Shown: one piece after another, positions 15,141 to 23,075 of the stretch
Numbering within the stretch: position 1 is the stretch's first letter
How the letters are laid out: the number at the start of each line of letters is the position of its first letter
Virus record (IMG/VR): IMGVR_UViG_3300023184_002205
Span: 1-43,154 of that record
Reading direction: 5' to 3' (one strand)
Source of the DNA: a virus
DNA: 43,154 nt
The notes under the pieces: model-generated
Told to the model about the DNA's origin: nothing
Seen by the model: the letters and a program-made list of their open reading frames with translations, nothing else
Databases searched by the model: none
Translations under genes and position numbers: made by a program

Positions 15141-16027
15141 GGCATACCTCTTAATCGTTTTTGCTCTTGTATGTATGCCAGACTTTCGGGAGTATCTTTA
15201 TTTTTAACTGCTAATTCTTGTGGATCTGTTAAGTATGCATAACTATGTTCTAAATTATGTATTTTAATAAATTCTAATATGTTTGGTAAATCATCTACGT
15301 TCAAGGCACTTACTGTAGTCCAGGTATTCAGACGCACAGGCATAGACATATACTGTTGTAAATTTTTGTAAAACTTATCCCACGTAATTGGCCAACGTAC
15401 AAAATCATGTACGGGTCCGATACCATCAAGACTAACAGTTACAGTAACATGGATTCCACGATTACATAAGTCCTGTAGTTCTTCTAATACTGTGCTACAG
15501 TTTGTATTAAGTCTGATAGACTTAACATTCTCGGGTAAATTTGCTAAGATATATTTGTAGTTTTTACTGTAGCTTGGTTCCCCACCGTTAATATCTAAAT
15601 GCACTATACGTTCTAAGGGCAGTGACCAAAAACTGTTAGCATTATTGATCTTGATATATTTTTTACTCGTAAGGCCGCCAATTTTCGTGCTGAGTTCTGC
15701 ATTACAAGTTAGGCAAGCACTATTGCATACATTATCCAACACGCCGCCAACTATTAGATAATCTTTGCGTAGGCTTTTAAATGCACGATCTCTATTGATG
15801 CTGTCTAAACGGATACTGGTATTAGACTCTTGTTCTGTAGTCTTACAGCGTTGACATTCAATGGGCCAAGCATCACGTGCCATTTCATCACGTATGTTTT
15901 TTAACCATTCACTGGATTGTAGTTCTTCATATGTATTAAATTTTGGACTGTTGGTCATATGGCCGCAACATCCCACTGAACTATCAGGATTAAAACGAAC
16001 GAAATGATCTAATCTGGGGCAATACAT
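15137..16027 (-). CDS. Second radical SAM/twitch-type protein
   Basis: 296 residues. The cluster motif CNSACLTC gives Cys101, Cys105 and Cys108, followed by HLDINGGEPSYS with the GGEP-like motif and VTVSLDG for strand 4. The N-terminus carries Cys3, Cys20-Cys21, Cys58 and Cys61 (PIECQRCKTTEQE), again a twitch-like set placed before the barrel as in the gene at 13513-14670. The two share layout but little sequence, so they are old paralogues or independent acquisitions. Its start overlaps the sulfotransferase-like gene by 19 bases and its stop overlaps the SDR start. Two radical SAM enzymes in one cluster suggest successive steps on one substrate. Confidence 0.85.
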   Translation of the reverse strand: MYCPRLDHFVRFNPDSSVGCCGHMTNSPKFNTYEELQSSEWLKNIRDEMARDAWPIECQRCKTTEQESNTSIRLDSINRDRAFKSLRKDYLIVGGVLDNVCNSACLTCNAELSTKIGGLTSKKYIKINNANSFWSLPLERIVHLDINGGEPSYSKNYKYILANLPENVKSIRLNTNCSTVLEELQDLCNRGIHVTVTVSLDGIGPVHDFVRWPITWDKFYKNLQQYMSMPVRLNTWTTVSALNVDDLPNILEFIKIHNLEHSYAYLTDPQELAVKNKDTPESLAYIQEQKRLRGMP

Positions 16028-16638
16028 TTTAATTTTTGAAACGCAATAGGATCTTGTTCTTTAATATAATTTAATATTTCAGTAAAACATAATTCTCTAC
16101 CAATTAGTTTAACCAGTAATTGATCTATTCTCAAATACATTTCGTTATGTATATTTGTAGATAATTCAAAAATTTGATCTGATGTTAAAATTTTATCTTC
16201 TGGCGGGTTACTTTTTTCTGTGGTTAATTTATCTAATTCTTTCATATCATAAAATTTTAATTTTGTGTCTGCATCAATAAATCTACTCAGATTAGTTAAC
16301 CAAGAAATTTGTGGAGCATAGTGCCTATTAAGAAATAGATAATTGTTAGTAAAATAGAAAATTGTATCTATATCTAATGCAGGATTTTCTTTTTTTGTGT
16401 TGAACACAAAGGTATTTACACCAGATATGAATCTTTCCAACGGATCGCGTAAGATCACATCAATGGTTGATGCTCGTTTTATCTGATCATTGATAATGAT
16501 TTTATATGGTCTTATTGGATAATAAGTTAAGCTGGTGCGACCATTTTTGTAAATAGGATAGACGAACCGCTGTGGGTCCGAAAATTCAATGACTTCACAG
16601 CGGTTCGGGTAGATTATATCATCTATCCTTGATAACAT
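16009..16638 (-). CDS. Sulfotransferase-like protein
   Basis: 209 residues. IYKNGRTSLTYY (29-40) resembles the 5'-phosphosulfate loop (KxGxTS) of PAPS-dependent sulfotransferases, and VILRDPLERFISGV (61-74) matches the 3'-phosphate motif RxPxxRxxSG. The spacing between the motifs (~30 residues) is short but within the range of family-2-like bacterial members. No membrane segment is seen. It would move a sulfo group from PAPS to a sugar, lipid or peptide. It starts 22 bases after gp32 stops, and opens a run of four overlapping genes that ends at uvsX. Motif match is good, acceptor unknown. Confidence 0.72.
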   Translation of the reverse strand: MLSRIDDIIYPNRCEVIEFSDPQRFVYPIYKNGRTSLTYYPIRPYKIIINDQIKRASTIDVILRDPLERFISGVNTFVFNTKKENPALDIDTIFYFTNNYLFLNRHYAPQISWLTNLSRFIDADTKLKFYDMKELDKLTTEKSNPPEDKILTSDQIFELSTNIHNEMYLRIDQLLVKLIGRELCFTEILNYIKEQDPIAFQKLKCIAPD

Positions 16639-16659
16639 CGAAATGACAACCCCTTGTTA

Positions 16660-17670
16660 TTACGATGTCTTTTGACGATTGCGGATCATCGCTAAGATGT
16701 CCTCAGCACGTGCTGTTCCACCTGCTGGAGGTGTAGTAACTGGTGCTGTAGGAGCCGCTGGTGCAGCCTCTGCGATTGGTGTTGGAGCCGCTACTGCCGC
16801 TGGAGCATCAAACTCTTCATCAGCTGGTGCTGGTGCACTTGCTGCTGGTGCCGATGCGGCTTCAGCGGTAACGATTGTTACACCTCTTGGTTTGTAATAG
16901 TTACCCCAACGATCTGCGTCATATGCCTGACCATCTACTGATGCTTCAAACATTTCTTTGATAACTTTTAGTTCTACGTCACTTGGTTTCTTAGGTAAGA
17001 AATCTTTCAAGTTGTATAAACCGTGAGTTTCAATAGCCGCAGCTTCTTCTGCTGTTAGTGCAGATTCTTTGCGTGACCATTTGCTAGTGCTATAGTCAGC
17101 GTAACCACCTTTTGATGTTTTAGTAACTGTAAAGTCTAAACCACCTTGGTAGTCTGTTGGAAGGTTTTCCAACTCTGGATCTAACAAAGCCGCTTTAACT
17201 AAGTTAAAGATTTGTGGGCTGATGATAAATCTGCGAATTGGGTTTTCTGGTGTCTTGTCATCTGCAAGTGGATTCTCACGCACAAAACCTTGGAATAAGT
17301 AACTACGTTTCTTCCAATACTTACGACCCATTTCTTCTAAACTTTGGTCTTTAAACCAAGTTCTGACTTCTGCTAAGATTGGGCATGCTTCGCCCCACAT
17401 CTCAACGCATGGTACTTGAACTGTGACTGGTTTACTGTCTGCTTGACCTTTAACGCCAGCAAATGGTAAATTGATCATTGCTCTTTCTACCCAGAAGAAT
17501 GTGTTTTTTGGATCTGCGTCTGGAAGGAATCTGATTCGAGCGTTAGTGCCCTCTGCGATGTTCCAGTGTGCGTAGATAGCGTTGTCGCCACCTGTTTGTG
17601 AATTGCCGCCTGTGCCGCGGTTTTCTTGTGCTTGTAATTTTGCACGGATTTCTGCTAATGATGTTGCCAT
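16660..17670 (-). CDS. 32: gp32 single-stranded DNA-binding protein
   Basis: 336 residues (T4 gp32 is 301). The N-terminal region is followed by the OB-fold core (NARIRFLPDADPKNTFFWVERAM and the aromatic-rich KYWKKRSYLFQGFVREN). The Cys pair in VPCVEMWGEACPIL lies where T4 has its zinc knuckle, but only two cysteines are there, so the full His-Cys3 zinc site is not evident. The C-terminal ~80 residues are an Ala/Pro-rich low-complexity linker and tail ending AEDILAMIRNRQKTS, longer and less acidic than the T4 tail that binds partners. It coats single-stranded DNA for replication and recombination with UvsX and UvsY. AAGGAG lies at ideal spacing before the ATG. Confidence 0.9.
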   Translation of the reverse strand: MATSLAEIRAKLQAQENRGTGGNSQTGGDNAIYAHWNIAEGTNARIRFLPDADPKNTFFWVERAMINLPFAGVKGQADSKPVTVQVPCVEMWGEACPILAEVRTWFKDQSLEEMGRKYWKKRSYLFQGFVRENPLADDKTPENPIRRFIISPQIFNLVKAALLDPELENLPTDYQGGLDFTVTKTSKGGYADYSTSKWSRKESALTAEEAAAIETHGLYNLKDFLPKKPSDVELKVIKEMFEASVDGQAYDADRWGNYYKPRGVTIVTAEAASAPAASAPAPADEEFDAPAAVAAPTPIAEAAPAAPTAPVTTPPAGGTARAEDILAMIRNRQKTS

Positions 17671-17726
17671 GTTGTTTCTCCTTAAGTTGGTCTTAAAATA
17701 TGCCTAAACGTATTAGTCATATAAAC

Positions 17727-17755
17727 ATAATACGCTAATATTATTTATGCCGCAA
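17727..17755 (-). promoter_or_regulatory. Composite early/late promoter of gp32
   Basis: A sigma70-like pair, TTGCGG (17750-17755) and TATTAT (17727-17732) with a 17-base spacer, encloses a late-type octamer CATAAATA (17742-17749) in its spacer. Transcripts would have a ~50-70 base leader with AAGGAG before the ATG at 17670. T4 gene 32 is likewise expressed through several classes of promoter. Confidence 0.5.
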
Positions 17756-17784
17756 GAGATATTTTCAAAATATTTTTGCCAAAA

Positions 17785-17808
17785 CAAAAGGGCCGTTAAG
17801 CCCTTTTG
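17785..17808 (-). terminator. Rho-independent terminator
   Basis: Perfect stem CAAAAGGGC/GCCCTTTTG with a 6-base loop. Read on the minus strand it is followed by TTTTGG. It lies 21 bases past the stop of the 730-residue protein gene (17829-20021) and ahead of the gp32 promoter, so it separates the terminase-side operon from gp32. Confidence 0.85.
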
Positions 17809-17828
17809 GTATAACCTATTGTTTTGTA

Positions 17829-20021
17829 TTATTTTAAGCCTGCTAATTTAAGTATGTCTTCTTTCATATCCATTGGTAATGGTGGATTTAATTTTGGTTG
17901 CAGTGGTGGAGTAGGACCTCCAGTAATTGTAGCTTTAAGTTTATGCCATAATTGAGTAATTGGTCCCGGTGTTTCTGATATTGGTTTTAGTTCTGTAAAA
18001 TGTATTACTGTTGTCGTACCATTATCTAAATCAACTACTAAACTGTTCTTAAATTTTGTTTGATCAGCTACTTGCGATACTGTGCCTTTATTACCTTCTG
18101 CCGGAATATAAAATGTATGCCCTACAAATGATTGCAGTTTGTCTGACACTTGGTCTTCTGTTATTGTGGATTCACATACGCACTGTTCTGCTGTATGATC
18201 ACACGCATCGCAGTAATCTAATTTTTTCTTAAATGCTTCTTCAAGTTCTGAATCCTGTGCTTCGGGATATTCTACACCAACTTCGTTGTAGACTTCTCGT
18301 ACCATAGCACTAATATCACTTGAGCCTAATTCTTCCATTGGTGCATGGAATGATGCTACGTCGGCTGATGCATTCATTACACCTTCTGGGCCTGCTTTCT
18401 TAAGTAATTCACTGTGTTCGCCAATGTTGTTTAGGATTCTACGGATGATCGCTGATTGTATAGATTCAATATTTGCTAACAAGTCGTCTCGGTCTTCTTC
18501 TGCTTCATTTACATTGTCTTGATCAAATTCTTTTTTAGTTATGAAATGATTTTCATCACAGCAACCCATCTTATCATCGCGTGGGTCACCGCAATAAACA
18601 CACACCTGTTCATTGTCGTCTATGTCTCTTTCTTCATATACTATGCCATCTATGCCACTGTCACCTGAGCCATAAGTATTACCTTCGTCTATGTCACCAC
18701 CTTCGCTGTCTGGTGCTTCCGGAACATCACTATCACCGATAGCATCTAATATCGCCTGATACATCTGTGGATTAACTTCTCTCAAGCGATCCATCACTGT
18801 GTCGCGTGCATCTGCTTCAGGATCCACATCTGCCAGTTCGCCTAAGCGATCAAACAGTTGATCGTCACCAAAAACGTTGTATAAGATATCTGTAGCATTC
18901 ATAGCATCAACGCCCACAGGTAATTCTTTGCCTAATATGTCAATGAGCTTTTGTTTATCTTCTTCAGTTTGTGGTAATGCCCACGCACCTTCTGATATAG
19001 CTGTAGCCCAATTTTCAAACTGTTCTGTGAATTTATTTTCTTTTTTCATATTGTATGCCTTATGCACCAAAGGTAGTGCATCTTCCATTTTTTCATTAAA
19101 CACACGTTTTACAAAGCGTTCTTTAATTTCGTTCAGATCAACATCGTCCTCTGGAACATAACTGGTTGATGTATGCACAAACTGTTCTTTGCAGGCCGTA
19201 TAGCCTTTTTTACCACTCATACGTTGTAGAGTATTCTTTAATAGTTTATGGTATTCGAATGCCGCTTCAACCATGGTTTTAGTTTCTTCATCTTCGAACA
19301 TGCGATGGCGGACATTGTTTAAGAATGGTTTTAATTTACCACATTCTTCTGCCATTTCTGCAATATGTTTCCCTAAATCATCGTGCGGTGTACCACCAGC
19401 TGATATATGGCGTGCCATGGCGCGACTTGCTGTTAGGCTCTTGAAAGGCATCTTAAAGCGTTCGCCTTCGTGATTTTCTACGTAAACTGAATTAATGTTA
19501 TGCGCTCTGTGTCTGCGTGTAGTATCATCTTCGATTGGTTTAGTGTGGCGAACGATAATACGTGCAGGGCCAAACTTTTCATAACTGCTTTTGCGAGTGC
19601 CATATAATTTGCTTTCAGCAACAACTTCGTCTTTGTCGTAGGTGCTGTCTGCTTTGCTTTGTTGTTGGATATCACGATGCTTGAGTGTGCTACGTGTTAT
19701 ATCTCTGGGTTCAAAACTTAATAAATTGCGACGAGCAAATTCGCGTAATTCATGCAGGAAATCATACCAATCTCGTTTGTGTTCTTCATCGAGATCTTTG
19801 CTGATATTCTTGCTGTAGTAAACCTTTAAGCTGGTTTCGTCAATGAGGCTCATGGTAATATTACCATGTGCGTGTCCATCAACTACATAGTCAAAATTGA
19901 AAAAACGTGCCTTTTCTGGATCGCTCGTGGCTTTGGCTTTTTCATCACCTAAGCTGACATCCTCAAATCTGTCACGGATTTTTTCAAATAGACCTTCTGC
20001 GATTTTATCAATTTCTCTCAT
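17829..20021 (-). CDS. Large conserved phage protein of unknown function, capsid-targeting-like start
   Basis: 730 residues. The N-terminus MREIDKIAEG fits the [I/L]-x-E|G prohead-protease pattern. Residues ~40-125 form a compact alpha/beta region (ITMSLIDETSLKVYYSKNI, then RDWYDFLHELREFARRNLLSFEPRDITRS split over 84-112) that I recall as a conserved domain of T4-like phages of marine and fresh water. The middle is helical. Two cysteine clusters look metal-binding: Cys474/477/487/488 and Cys604/607/614/616 (CDACDHTAEQCVCES). The rest is acidic and probably disordered, ending DILKLAGLK, a motif shared with neighbours. It follows the large terminase gene by stop/promoter overlap and has its own late octamer 5 bases before the ATG. 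Internal head protein is the best guess. Confidence 0.75.
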   Translation of the reverse strand: MREIDKIAEGLFEKIRDRFEDVSLGDEKAKATSDPEKARFFNFDYVVDGHAHGNITMSLIDETSLKVYYSKNISKDLDEEHKRDWYDFLHELREFARRNLLSFEPRDITRSTLKHRDIQQQSKADSTYDKDEVVAESKLYGTRKSSYEKFGPARIIVRHTKPIEDDTTRRHRAHNINSVYVENHEGERFKMPFKSLTASRAMARHISAGGTPHDDLGKHIAEMAEECGKLKPFLNNVRHRMFEDEETKTMVEAAFEYHKLLKNTLQRMSGKKGYTACKEQFVHTSTSYVPEDDVDLNEIKERFVKRVFNEKMEDALPLVHKAYNMKKENKFTEQFENWATAISEGAWALPQTEEDKQKLIDILGKELPVGVDAMNATDILYNVFGDDQLFDRLGELADVDPEADARDTVMDRLREVNPQMYQAILDAIGDSDVPEAPDSEGGDIDEGNTYGSGDSGIDGIVYEERDIDDNEQVCVYCGDPRDDKMGCCDENHFITKKEFDQDNVNEAEEDRDDLLANIESIQSAIIRRILNNIGEHSELLKKAGPEGVMNASADVASFHAPMEELGSSDISAMVREVYNEVGVEYPEAQDSELEEAFKKKLDYCDACDHTAEQCVCESTITEDQVSDKLQSFVGHTFYIPAEGNKGTVSQVADQTKFKNSLVVDLDNGTTTVIHFTELKPISETPGPITQLWHKLKATITGGPTPPLQPKLNPPLPMDMKEDILKLAGLK

Positions 20022-20026
20022 GTAAG

Positions 20027-20034
20027 TATTTATC
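20027..20034 (-). promoter_or_regulatory. Late-promoter octamer GATAAATA next to a start codon
   Basis: Minus-strand GATAAATA followed by CTTAC and then the ATG at 20021. It overlaps the terminase stop codon. With transcription starting 6-7 bases after the octamer, the message would begin at the start codon. Confidence 0.5.
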
Positions 20035-21602
20035 TAACTTATGAAGAACGGCATGGGCTCGACTATGTCTTCTAAGCTGTCTTTCATGGTATAGTCAAGC
20101 TGGCTGTCAAAGCTCTGTAGCATCTGTGCCATGCGCACAATTAAGATAAGACTCATCACTAAATCGTCAGTTTCACCAGGTTTAGCCGCATAGCTGGCTC
20201 CGTGGGCTACGAATGTTTTGAGTTCAGATATTAAAGGGCGGCTAACGATCAACATACGTTTAGATTCTATTAGATTCTTGAGTTTAGCGCAAGCTGATAT
20301 TTTAGTTGAGTTTGTGGTGTTAAATCCCTTGCGATATCTGCGGCCAGCACCCATGCGTCTGGGTTCACTTAGGAATATACCACGGATATTTTCTTCACCA
20401 ATTTCACTAATACAGATAAGTGCCGCTTCACCTACAGTATTATTTTCGACACTATAATAGACATTATTTGGATTGACATTTTCTGCGAGATATTTGGTTA
20501 TTTCTGTAAGGATACCTACTTGTTGCTGTATAGGAGTGCGATTGTGTTGCCACTCTGCTACTTGTTTAAATGTAGGCAGTTCAAATACTTGTATACCTGC
20601 AGGATCGCCCCCGGTGCCTAAACTGGGGTCTAAGGCCACAGCATAGGTATACTGTGGTTCTGGTCGTTTATACCAACGCACTTGCCCTTGGCGTTCTATA
20701 GGGTCTAATCCGGCCATTTCGATTAAGTGTCCTGGATTGATCAATGTTTCGTCCCAGATGATAAATTCACAGTCCATCTCGCGGCGGAAACGTTCATCAC
20801 CTAACTGTGCTCGCTGTTGCACTGCCCAAGCTTCATCTCGATCAGGATGTTCATTCCAATAGCTACGGAATGCTTTGAAACCATTGATGCCTATTTCTGT
20901 TGGATTGCCAAATTCATCGAAGCACTTGTTAGCACCTTTCCATAGGGTAGCAAACTGATCTTCGTCTGAGTTAGGCGTTGATGTAATAATACATTTACCA
21001 CCAGTGGCCAAGGTTGGGCTAATAGAAGTCCAAAACTCACGACCAATAGTAGGGCGGACGAATGCAAACTCATCTGCGTATAGTAGTGAAATACTCATAC
21101 CACGACCAGTGTTTTCAGTTGTTGTAGCACTTACAATACGACTACCATTATCGAAATCAATACTACCTTTGTTGTAACTCACAGCGCCTGCACGTATAAA
21201 GTCCGGCACGCTTTCATAAGCGTAACGGATACGTTGCATGATTTCTTGTGAGCCTGTGTATTTGTGTGCGGCAATTAGGATAGTTGAGTCAGGCACGAAC
21301 ATAGCATACCATAATAGGTATCCTGCGGCTGACGTTGACTTACCTGTTTGACGAGGCATTAGACTTATGCTAAAGCGATAGTTATGATATGTATGGATTA
21401 AGCGTTTCTGGTAGTCAAATGGAGTATACAACATACGCCCTTTAGTAGGATGCTGTATATAGAAATAGTTACTCATAAAGTATTCGGGTCCATTGATAGG
21501 ATCCGCACACTTTGCGAATTCTTTTAGTTGTTCTTCTGTAAATGCCTCACGAGTATGGGGCTTCTTTACGAGAACACTGTCTGTGCCTTTTGCGGTTGCC
21601 AT
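20034..21602 (-). CDS. 17: Terminase large subunit (gp17)
   Basis: 522 residues; the DNA-packaging ATPase and headful nuclease. ATPase domain: adenine/Q-motif region YTPFDYQKRLI (59-69), Walker A MPRQTGKST (82-90), Walker B LLYADE (173-178), coupling motif TSTPNS (208-212). Nuclease domain of the RNase H fold: Asp325 in VALDPSLGTGGDPAG, Glu386 in SVENN, and Asp479/Asp480 in ETDDLVMSL. It is shorter than T4 gp17 (610), mainly at the ends. It lies after the 75-residue gene and before the 730-residue gene, while the small subunit is separated from it by several genes (27279-27788). Confidence 0.95.
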   Translation of the reverse strand: MATAKGTDSVLVKKPHTREAFTEEQLKEFAKCADPINGPEYFMSNYFYIQHPTKGRMLYTPFDYQKRLIHTYHNYRFSISLMPRQTGKSTSAAGYLLWYAMFVPDSTILIAAHKYTGSQEIMQRIRYAYESVPDFIRAGAVSYNKGSIDFDNGSRIVSATTTENTGRGMSISLLYADEFAFVRPTIGREFWTSISPTLATGGKCIITSTPNSDEDQFATLWKGANKCFDEFGNPTEIGINGFKAFRSYWNEHPDRDEAWAVQQRAQLGDERFRREMDCEFIIWDETLINPGHLIEMAGLDPIERQGQVRWYKRPEPQYTYAVALDPSLGTGGDPAGIQVFELPTFKQVAEWQHNRTPIQQQVGILTEITKYLAENVNPNNVYYSVENNTVGEAALICISEIGEENIRGIFLSEPRRMGAGRRYRKGFNTTNSTKISACAKLKNLIESKRMLIVSRPLISELKTFVAHGASYAAKPGETDDLVMSLILIVRMAQMLQSFDSQLDYTMKDSLEDIVEPMPFFIS

Positions 21603-21638
21603 ACTAATACTTATGCTGAATTTATTTGGGTGTTACAA

Positions 21639-21866
21639 TTACCAGGGTTTTTCGCCGGTCATGTAAGGAAGTGAGAACCAAAGTTTGAACCACTCTGGAG
21701 TGCCAGGTTGTATATCGTGTTCTTTTTGGTATTGTATTTTTTCATTAGCTGTAACGCTCATGTTACTGCCTTCTGTGCTAACCGTGCCTTCACCTTTATA
21801 TTCCTGTAGGCGGCCAATGTTTTGCGTAATACCTGCTAACTGCTTGATTTGATCTAAATCATCCAT
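21639..21866 (-). CDS. Small protein upstream of the large terminase gene
   Basis: 75 residues from the ATG at 21866; a longer in-frame start at 21914 would overlap the upstream gene by 47 bases and is rejected. It begins MDDLDQIKQLAGITQN, another copy of the D/L-xx-I-xx-LAG motif found in its neighbours, then a polar linker, and ends with the aromatic TPEWFKLWFSLPYMTGEKPW. A small protein with this end is usual next to gp17 in related phages as I recall. It may be a head-internal or packaging-linked peptide. The function is unknown. Confidence 0.7.
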   Translation of the reverse strand: MDDLDQIKQLAGITQNIGRLQEYKGEGTVSTEGSNMSVTANEKIQYQKEHDIQPGTPEWFKLWFSLPYMTGEKPW

Positions 21867-21867
21867 A

Positions 21868-22263
21868 CTATTTTGATTTACGTTTGTTTTTAGGTTGTAT
21901 GCGACCACGATCACGCATTGGACTTACTTTGTGGGTGTCCTCTGGTTCACGACTCTTGTGATCTTTTTCTGTTTCGTAGTATTCGCTATCTACAGTCTTA
22001 AACGCAGATTTCATCATCTTATGTTCAGCTTCTGTATAAGGACGTGCTACATTGTATTTTTCAACCCAACTTGACTGTGGCATGTCTACTGCATCTTCTG
22101 ATACCCCGTCTGCCATACCTGCAGCCATCATTACGCGATTTAGGTTATAACCACGATCATACCCACCTTGGTCACGGAACTGCCATTCACCGGTATCAGC
22201 ACGGGTCGTGCCATCGGGCTTTTTACCGTCGTAACCTTCTGTTATAATTTCATTAATTTTCAT
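21868..22263 (-). CDS. Conserved virion-associated protein with capsid-targeting-like start
   Basis: 131 residues. MKINEIITEG at the start matches the [L/I]-x-E|G prohead-protease site at the same position as in T4 internal proteins. The core GYDRGYNLNRVMMAAGMADG, followed by SWVEKYNVARPYTEAEHKMM, is a domain I recall from many large tailed phages, always as a short protein of unknown function; it ends DTHKVSPMRDRG and a Lys-rich tail. The start overlaps nothing; its ATG is 3 bases after the stop of the next gene upstream. Basic C-terminus and N-terminal motif suit a DNA-associated protein packed in the head. This is inference. Confidence 0.78.
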   Translation of the reverse strand: MKINEIITEGYDGKKPDGTTRADTGEWQFRDQGGYDRGYNLNRVMMAAGMADGVSEDAVDMPQSSWVEKYNVARPYTEAEHKMMKSAFKTVDSEYYETEKDHKSREPEDTHKVSPMRDRGRIQPKNKRKSK

Positions 22264-22266
22264 TGT

Positions 22267-22758
22267 TTACCACTTACGGCATGACCAATAGCGTGCTTTG
22301 GTTCTTGGACCTGGATTTGCGCAGTTATGGCGAGCACGGAATGATTTACGACGTGCTGGATTTGATTTCTTGATGCGCATGTTAGGATCACCAAAATTTA
22401 CTTTTTTGATGTTGCCAGTTGAAGGATCTTTAACATAAACCTTAAATTTCTTAACATCACCACGCATAGGCTTACCAAGAGGTACTTTGCGACCGTGATA
22501 CTCTGCTTCGTCCAATTGTTCATCTTCGTTAAACCACATTTCACCGTAGGCTTCATAAAATTCATCACCGTGATAGGTTTCTTCAAGTTGTTCTCTTGCA
22601 TAGTCTTGTGATTTTTCGTCAGCAGCTTCTTCTGCGGCTTTACGATCCTTAGCTACTTCTTCTTCTGAAGTATTTAGATATGCGGCTAAATCTTTGTTAG
22701 ACATAGCACTAACTGGTTCATGTGAAGCTGATTCTTTTAGGATCTCATTAATTTTCAT
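22267..22758 (-). CDS. Basic-tailed phage protein with capsid-targeting-like start
   Basis: 163 residues from the ATG at 22758 (MKINEILKES); the longer start at 22788 is less likely because this ATG gives the same leader as its neighbour at 22263. The first half is acidic and helical. The second half is a basic domain, EAEYHGRKVPLGKPMRGDVK (about 90-109), then KKVNFGDPNMRIKK, RRKSFRARHNCANPGPRTKA and ending RYWSCRKW, known to me as a widespread phage domain of unknown role with conserved Cys and Trp residues that could bind metal or nucleic acid. The stop of the upstream gene overlaps its start by 11 bases. L-K-E|S fits a T4-type cleavage site. Confidence 0.78.
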   Translation of the reverse strand: MKINEILKESASHEPVSAMSNKDLAAYLNTSEEEVAKDRKAAEEAADEKSQDYAREQLEETYHGDEFYEAYGEMWFNEDEQLDEAEYHGRKVPLGKPMRGDVKKFKVYVKDPSTGNIKKVNFGDPNMRIKKSNPARRKSFRARHNCANPGPRTKARYWSCRKW

Positions 22759-23074
22759 AATTGTCGTCCTCTTCATTGCCGCTATCAATTAGCATACTGC
22801 GTAGGCTGGCAATGCTACCTGGTTGGCGGCGATCATCTATAAAACTTTCTAAGTGTGGTGCAAGGTAGCTACGGATTTGTCCTGCGAATGGTCCCGGAAG
22901 ATCACGACCAAAGCGTGCTAGATCGTTAGCGATACCCACGGCTTGATTAAGATGTTCTTCAAGTTCATCTAACATATCGCTAAGATGTGCTGCATCAACA
23001 GCATCTTCTTGAACAACAGGATTACCTGCTTCAATGCTGTCCATCATTTCAATAAATTCACGTAGCTCTTTCAT
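22748..23074 (-). CDS. Small acidic helical protein of unknown function
   Basis: 108 residues, acidic and mostly helical (HLSDMLDELEEHLNQAVGIANDLA), with LPGPFAGQIRSYLAPHLESFI in the middle. The start MKELREFIEMMDSIE is similar to the leaders of its neighbours but lacks a clean Glu-Gly/Ser junction. It begins 1 base after the stop of the 1181-residue gene and overlaps the next start, so it is part of the same translation-coupled set. I do not recognise a family. Confidence 0.7.
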   Translation of the reverse strand: MKELREFIEMMDSIEAGNPVVQEDAVDAAHLSDMLDELEEHLNQAVGIANDLARFGRDLPGPFAGQIRSYLAPHLESFIDDRRQPGSIASLRSMLIDSGNEEDDNYEN

Positions 23075-23075
23075 A

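Noticed and set aside
22655-22680. TATTTA-like sequences inside coding regions as late promoters
   Set aside because: They lack the full ATAAATA octamer or are far from any start codon; AT-rich DNA gives many by chance.
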